Of a DNA stretch of 30,488 nt, positions 27,717 through 30,488 are shown piece by piece. The notes beneath the pieces were generated by a model. The model saw only the letters and a program-made list of their open reading frames with translations. It was not told the origin of the DNA and ran no database searches. The first letter of the stretch is position 1; the number at the start of each line of letters is the position of its first letter. This DNA comes from Chara braunii (lineage: Eukaryota > Streptophyta > Charophyceae > Charales > Characeae), in contig BFEA01000822.1 of the NCBI GenBank assembly GCA_003427395.1, positions 242,868-273,355 of the forward strand, written 5' to 3'. The position numbers were made by a program, and so were the translations under genes.

Positions 27717-29813
27717 ATGGTTGCCTTTTCAACTGTTGTATCTGGTCCGGCTATGGCGTCTTCTTCCTCTTGTTGTTCCTCCTCCTCGTCCATCTTAGCA
27801 CAGATGAATCGGCTAGTTAAACGTGCTAGCACGTGGGATGTTCTTGTTGCCCGCGATGTCTATTCTATCACTCCAACTTCTGCCGCTGTTGGTGGTGCGC
27901 ATAATCCCTTCCTTCCTCAGCGACCTCTGTCTCTGCAGCCGTTGTTGACCTCTTCTTCCTCCTCCTCTTCCCCCTCTGTCTCCTCTGTCTCCTCTCTCTC
28001 CTCCTCCTCCTCCCCCTCCTCGTCTCCTAGGCTTTGTTTTAGAAAACAGTGTGAACGTGCAGCGGTTCCTCGCCGATGGAGGCGTGCCTCACAGGGTGCT
28101 GCTGCTGCTGCCGGTGTGCATATTTTTAAATCGACAGCGAGAGGTGATCCTTGCGCGAGTACGAACGTACGAGATCGCGGACGTGTGCGATGGATTCATC
28201 AGCAGCATCTGCGGTGGAAGTTGTACCATCGACTGGAGCAGCAGCGGCCATGTCAGTGTCAGAAAGGAACGTCTGCATTCTGTGGCCGAATACGCCCGTG
28301 TTCTGAGCGGAAGTCTGTCCGCTCTGCTTATCCCGGACAGTCGAGCGGAGAAAACTCGTTATCAGCTGTGCCAGCAGTGGGTGCAGGTGCGGGGAAAGGT
28401 CCACTCACTTCACCATCCTCCTCTTCCTGCACTCCCTCCTCCTCCTCCTCCTCCTCCTCCTCCTCCTCCTCCTCCTCCTCCTCCTCCTCATCATCATTAT
28501 TAACATCATTATTATCCTTGCGGTTGTTCAATTGTGTAAGAGAGAACACAGAGGAGAAGGGCGGGTTTTTGCCGCGCGTAACGTGGCAGCGGAGAAGGAA
28601 ACGGCGAGGGACCTGCAGCGGTGCAATTACTCCTCTGTTTGGGCTGGGAGCTGCCATAGCTGGGCTGAATCTTGAAGGCCCCGAGTCTGTTTTGGAGGCG
28701 ATTGCCGTGCTCGCGCTCATCGTAGCGGTCCACGAGTGTGGTCATTTCCTAGCCGCACGGTGGCAGAATATCCACGTGACAAAATTTGCGGTGGGCTTCG
28801 GTCCGAAGCTCTTTAGCGTGACCCATGACAGAGTCGAGTACTCTCTGCGCGCATTCCCTCTTGGGGGTTTTGTTGGCTTCCCTGACGACGACCCCAGCAG
28901 CAAGTACTCATCCGACGACCCAGATCTTCTGAAGAACCGACCCGTCCTTGACCGCGCTCTTGTCATTAGCGCTGGTGTGATCGCCAATGTTATCTTCGCC
29001 TTCACCCTATTGTTTGCGCAAATCTCGACAATAGGGTTAACCGAGGAGACCTTCTTTCCGGGTGTCATCGTCGCCGACGTTCTTGAGCAGTCGGCAGCGG
29101 AGCGAGGAGGGCTCAGAAAGGGAGATATCATCATGTATAGCGACGATATGGAGCTTCCTGCTGATGCCTCAGCGGTTCCACAATTTGTCCAAACAATTAA
29201 GAAGGATAGAGGGGGTAGCCCGGTGCACGTGGTTGTGCGAAGGGGGGGCCAGCAATCTGTAGGGGTAAGGGGGCAATCTGATTCCGGTAAGCCGACGCTG
29301 CTTGCTCTAGACATTTATCCGGATCGTAATCCGGACGGATCGGGTAAAATAGGCATACAGCTGGCGGGAAACGCGATCTTCGCCAAACGGACTGGTAAAA
29401 ATCCGATCGACTCGGCGATTTTGGCTGCGAAAGAGTGTGGCCGACTGACGGGCCTAGTTCTCGATGGACTTAGTCAGATTGTCTTCCAGTTCAGCAAAAC
29501 TGTGGACAAGGTTTCCGGTCCAGTCGCGATCGTTGCGGTCGGCGCAGAAGTCGCAAGGGAGGACGCGGGCGGTCTTCTGCAATTTGCAGCCCTCATCAAC
29601 CTTAACTTGGCTGTGATCAACACACTCCCTCTCCCAGCTCTGGATGGGGGGTACATGGCCTTTCTAATATTGGAGAAGCTTAGGGGGGGGAAGAAATTGC
29701 CGGAAGGGGTCGAAAAGGGAATAATGTCGTCGGGAATTTTATTACTTATGGCAGTAGGACTTGCGCTAATTGTCCGCGACACTATCAACTTGGCCGTCCT
29801 CCCAGGCAGTTAA
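27717..29813 (+). CDS. Chloroplast-type M50 site-2 metalloprotease (RseP/ARASP family)
   Basis: A 698-residue intronless frame. The zinc site is HECGH (339-343). The second M50 signature is NTLPLPALDGG (635-645), whose Asp643 is the third zinc ligand. One PDZ domain (about 445-520) lies between them, with PLGGFVGFPDDDP before it. Hydrophobic segments sit around 325-350, 415-440, 625-650 and 675-695, as in membrane-embedded site-2 proteases that cut within or near membrane helices. The closest match I know is plant ARASP, a chloroplast membrane protease. The first 310 or so residues are Ser/Arg-rich and poorly conserved, probably a transit peptide plus low-complexity linker, with a polyserine run (about 240-262) encoded by a TCC microsatellite. 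The ATG at 27717 is the first in frame after an in-frame TAG at 27600 and has good context (GCAATGG). A second ATG at 27753 is possible. Confidence 0.93.
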   Translation: MVAFSTVVSGPAMASSSSCCSSSSSILAQMNRLVKRASTWDVLVARDVYSITPTSAAVGGAHNPFLPQRPLSLQPLLTSSSSSSSPSVSSVSSLSSSSSPSSSPRLCFRKQCERAAVPRRWRRASQGAAAAAGVHIFKSTARGDPCASTNVRDRGRVRWIHQQHLRWKLYHRLEQQRPCQCQKGTSAFCGRIRPCSERKSVRSAYPGQSSGENSLSAVPAVGAGAGKGPLTSPSSSSCTPSSSSSSSSSSSSSSSSSSSSLLTSLLSLRLFNCVRENTEEKGGFLPRVTWQRRRKRRGTCSGAITPLFGLGAAIAGLNLEGPESVLEAIAVLALIVAVHECGHFLAARWQNIHVTKFAVGFGPKLFSVTHDRVEYSLRAFPLGGFVGFPDDDPSSKYSSDDPDLLKNRPVLDRALVISAGVIANVIFAFTLLFAQISTIGLTEETFFPGVIVADVLEQSAAERGGLRKGDIIMYSDDMELPADASAVPQFVQTIKKDRGGSPVHVVVRRGGQQSVGVRGQSDSGKPTLLALDIYPDRNPDGSGKIGIQLAGNAIFAKRTGKNPIDSAILAAKECGRLTGLVLDGLSQIVFQFSKTVDKVSGPVAIVAVGAEVAREDAGGLLQFAALINLNLAVINTLPLPALDGGYMAFLILEKLRGGKKLPEGVEKGIMSSGILLLMAVGLALIVRDTINLAVLPGS
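28410..28497 (+). repeat. (TCC)n microsatellite inside the protease gene
   Basis: About 20 TCC codons plus TCA codons give an uninterrupted serine run. It is in frame and upstream of the first membrane segment, so length changes in steps of three would be tolerated. Confidence 0.95.
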
Positions 29814-30099
29814 AAGTTAAATGCAAAAGCAGCCTAGCTCCCTTAATTAAGCTAGCTAGAGGGGTCTGGAGAGGTATGGAGGCTTCGGAGGGGTCTGGAT
29901 CTGCGTGTTTTTTACATTAGTCGATATGTATTTGTCATCGGAAGAATATTCAGGAATCTACTTTTCAATTTTTCACATGGATTGAATTTTTAACTTTTAC
30001 AAGTTTTATTTATTATATTTAATATATTAGAAAAAATATTATATTATGAATGGGTGTGCATGTGGTGTACTTTAAGTCTTATCTTGTTCTGTCATCTGA
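29814..30099. other. 3' flank of the protease gene
   Basis: Contains a near-palindrome AGCT...TTAATTAA...AGCT (about 29835-29857) that could form a 3' hairpin, a repeated GGGGTCTGGA (29861 and 29890), and an AT-rich stretch (29997-30048). No clear polyadenylation signal on the plus strand. Confidence 0.45.
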
Positions 30100-30180
30100 T
30101 TCCATCTCGACTCGGACATTGGCCCCGGTCTGTATTTCAACAGTTGATGGGTGTACCAACTGAGCTACGCCCGTTGGCGT
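30100..30180 (-). pseudogene. tRNA-derived SINE-like copy
   Basis: Minus strand: head ACGCCAACGGGCGTAGCTCAG, A-box TAGCTCAGTTGG (30167-30156), the family segment ACTGTTGAAATACAGACC and a weak B-box GTCCGAGTCGA (about 30118-30108). Closely related to the plus-strand copy at 22914. Confidence 0.6.
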
Positions 30181-30488
30181 GTGGGATTTACTGTAAATCT
30201 TGTGGATCCAGCTGTTTTTTTTTTTTTTTTTTTGGAAATTTCAATTTTCTGCCAGGTTTCTGGTTCTTTTCCTTGTTTTTTTGGGGGTCTTTTTAAAGAA
30301 TATATACAGTTTTCATTTGGACCATTTCTCGATTTATGCGTATCATCCTTGCACGAGCGCCATGTTAATGTTCTCTGTATCATGCCAAGTTTAACGGATT
30401 TTGCGAAGGACTTTTTTTCTTTGTCTTTCTGTTTTTTTAACTTTTCTTTTTCTTTTTTTCTTTTTTTTTTTGTGTGTGTGTGGGTGGG
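30181..30488. other. T-rich DNA to the window end
   Basis: T18 tract (30214-30231), further T-rich stretches from 30411 and the beginning of a (TG)n run at the edge. No gene. Confidence 0.6.

Noticed and set aside
28051-28503. 150-codon overlapping plus-strand frame
   Set aside because: Alternative frame of the protease N-terminal region, ending in a proline run from the same TCC repeat.

Overview
The window looks like nuclear DNA of a repeat-rich green-lineage eukaryote. The only intact gene encodes a plant/cyanobacterial-type site-2 metalloprotease with a transit-peptide-like N-terminus. The rest is retroelement debris, tRNA-derived SINE-like sequences, microsatellites and tandem repeats. 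The style of the retroelement Gag, a long charged coiled coil followed by a VKVRFPES-type capsid domain, reminds me of predicted proteins of the charophyte Chara. That is recall and I could not check it.

Layout. 1-5 kb: minisatellites, (CT)n/(TG)n/(TCC)n microsatellites, A- and T-tracts, a G-box-bearing 27-bp tandem repeat and a large foldback at 4.79-5.01 kb. 5.9-7.1 kb: a possible plus-strand exon, and a decayed minus-strand GIY-YIG nuclease domain. 7.7-12.65 kb: the gag-pol of a Ty3/gypsy chromovirus on the minus strand, broken by stops, frameshifts, a 139-bp tandem duplication and a lost protease active-site residue. 12.66-19.38 kb: a block I interpret as one 6.7-kb insertion. It is flanked by a 10-bp direct repeat (CTGACTACTG), and across those repeats the Gag reading frame on the far side stays in phase. 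Inside it are several minus-strand coding-like segments with splice-site-like edges and no recognised family. 19.39-20.7 kb: the displaced N-terminal part of the same Gag. 20.7-23.4 kb: an LTR/promoter-like stretch, a minisatellite related to the one at the window start, and a cluster of tRNA-like SINE remnants. 23.4-26.7 kb: three diverged tandem copies of a roughly 1.1-kb unit rich in small palindromes. 27.7-29.8 kb: the M50 protease gene, on the plus strand, preceded by G-rich DNA. The window ends with another SINE-like copy and T-rich sequence.

The only gene I expect to be functional is the protease at 27717-29813. The most interesting inference is the nested insertion at 12656-19377 with its unrecognised, intron-containing, decayed gene. 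No CRISPR array, rRNA or defence system was seen.
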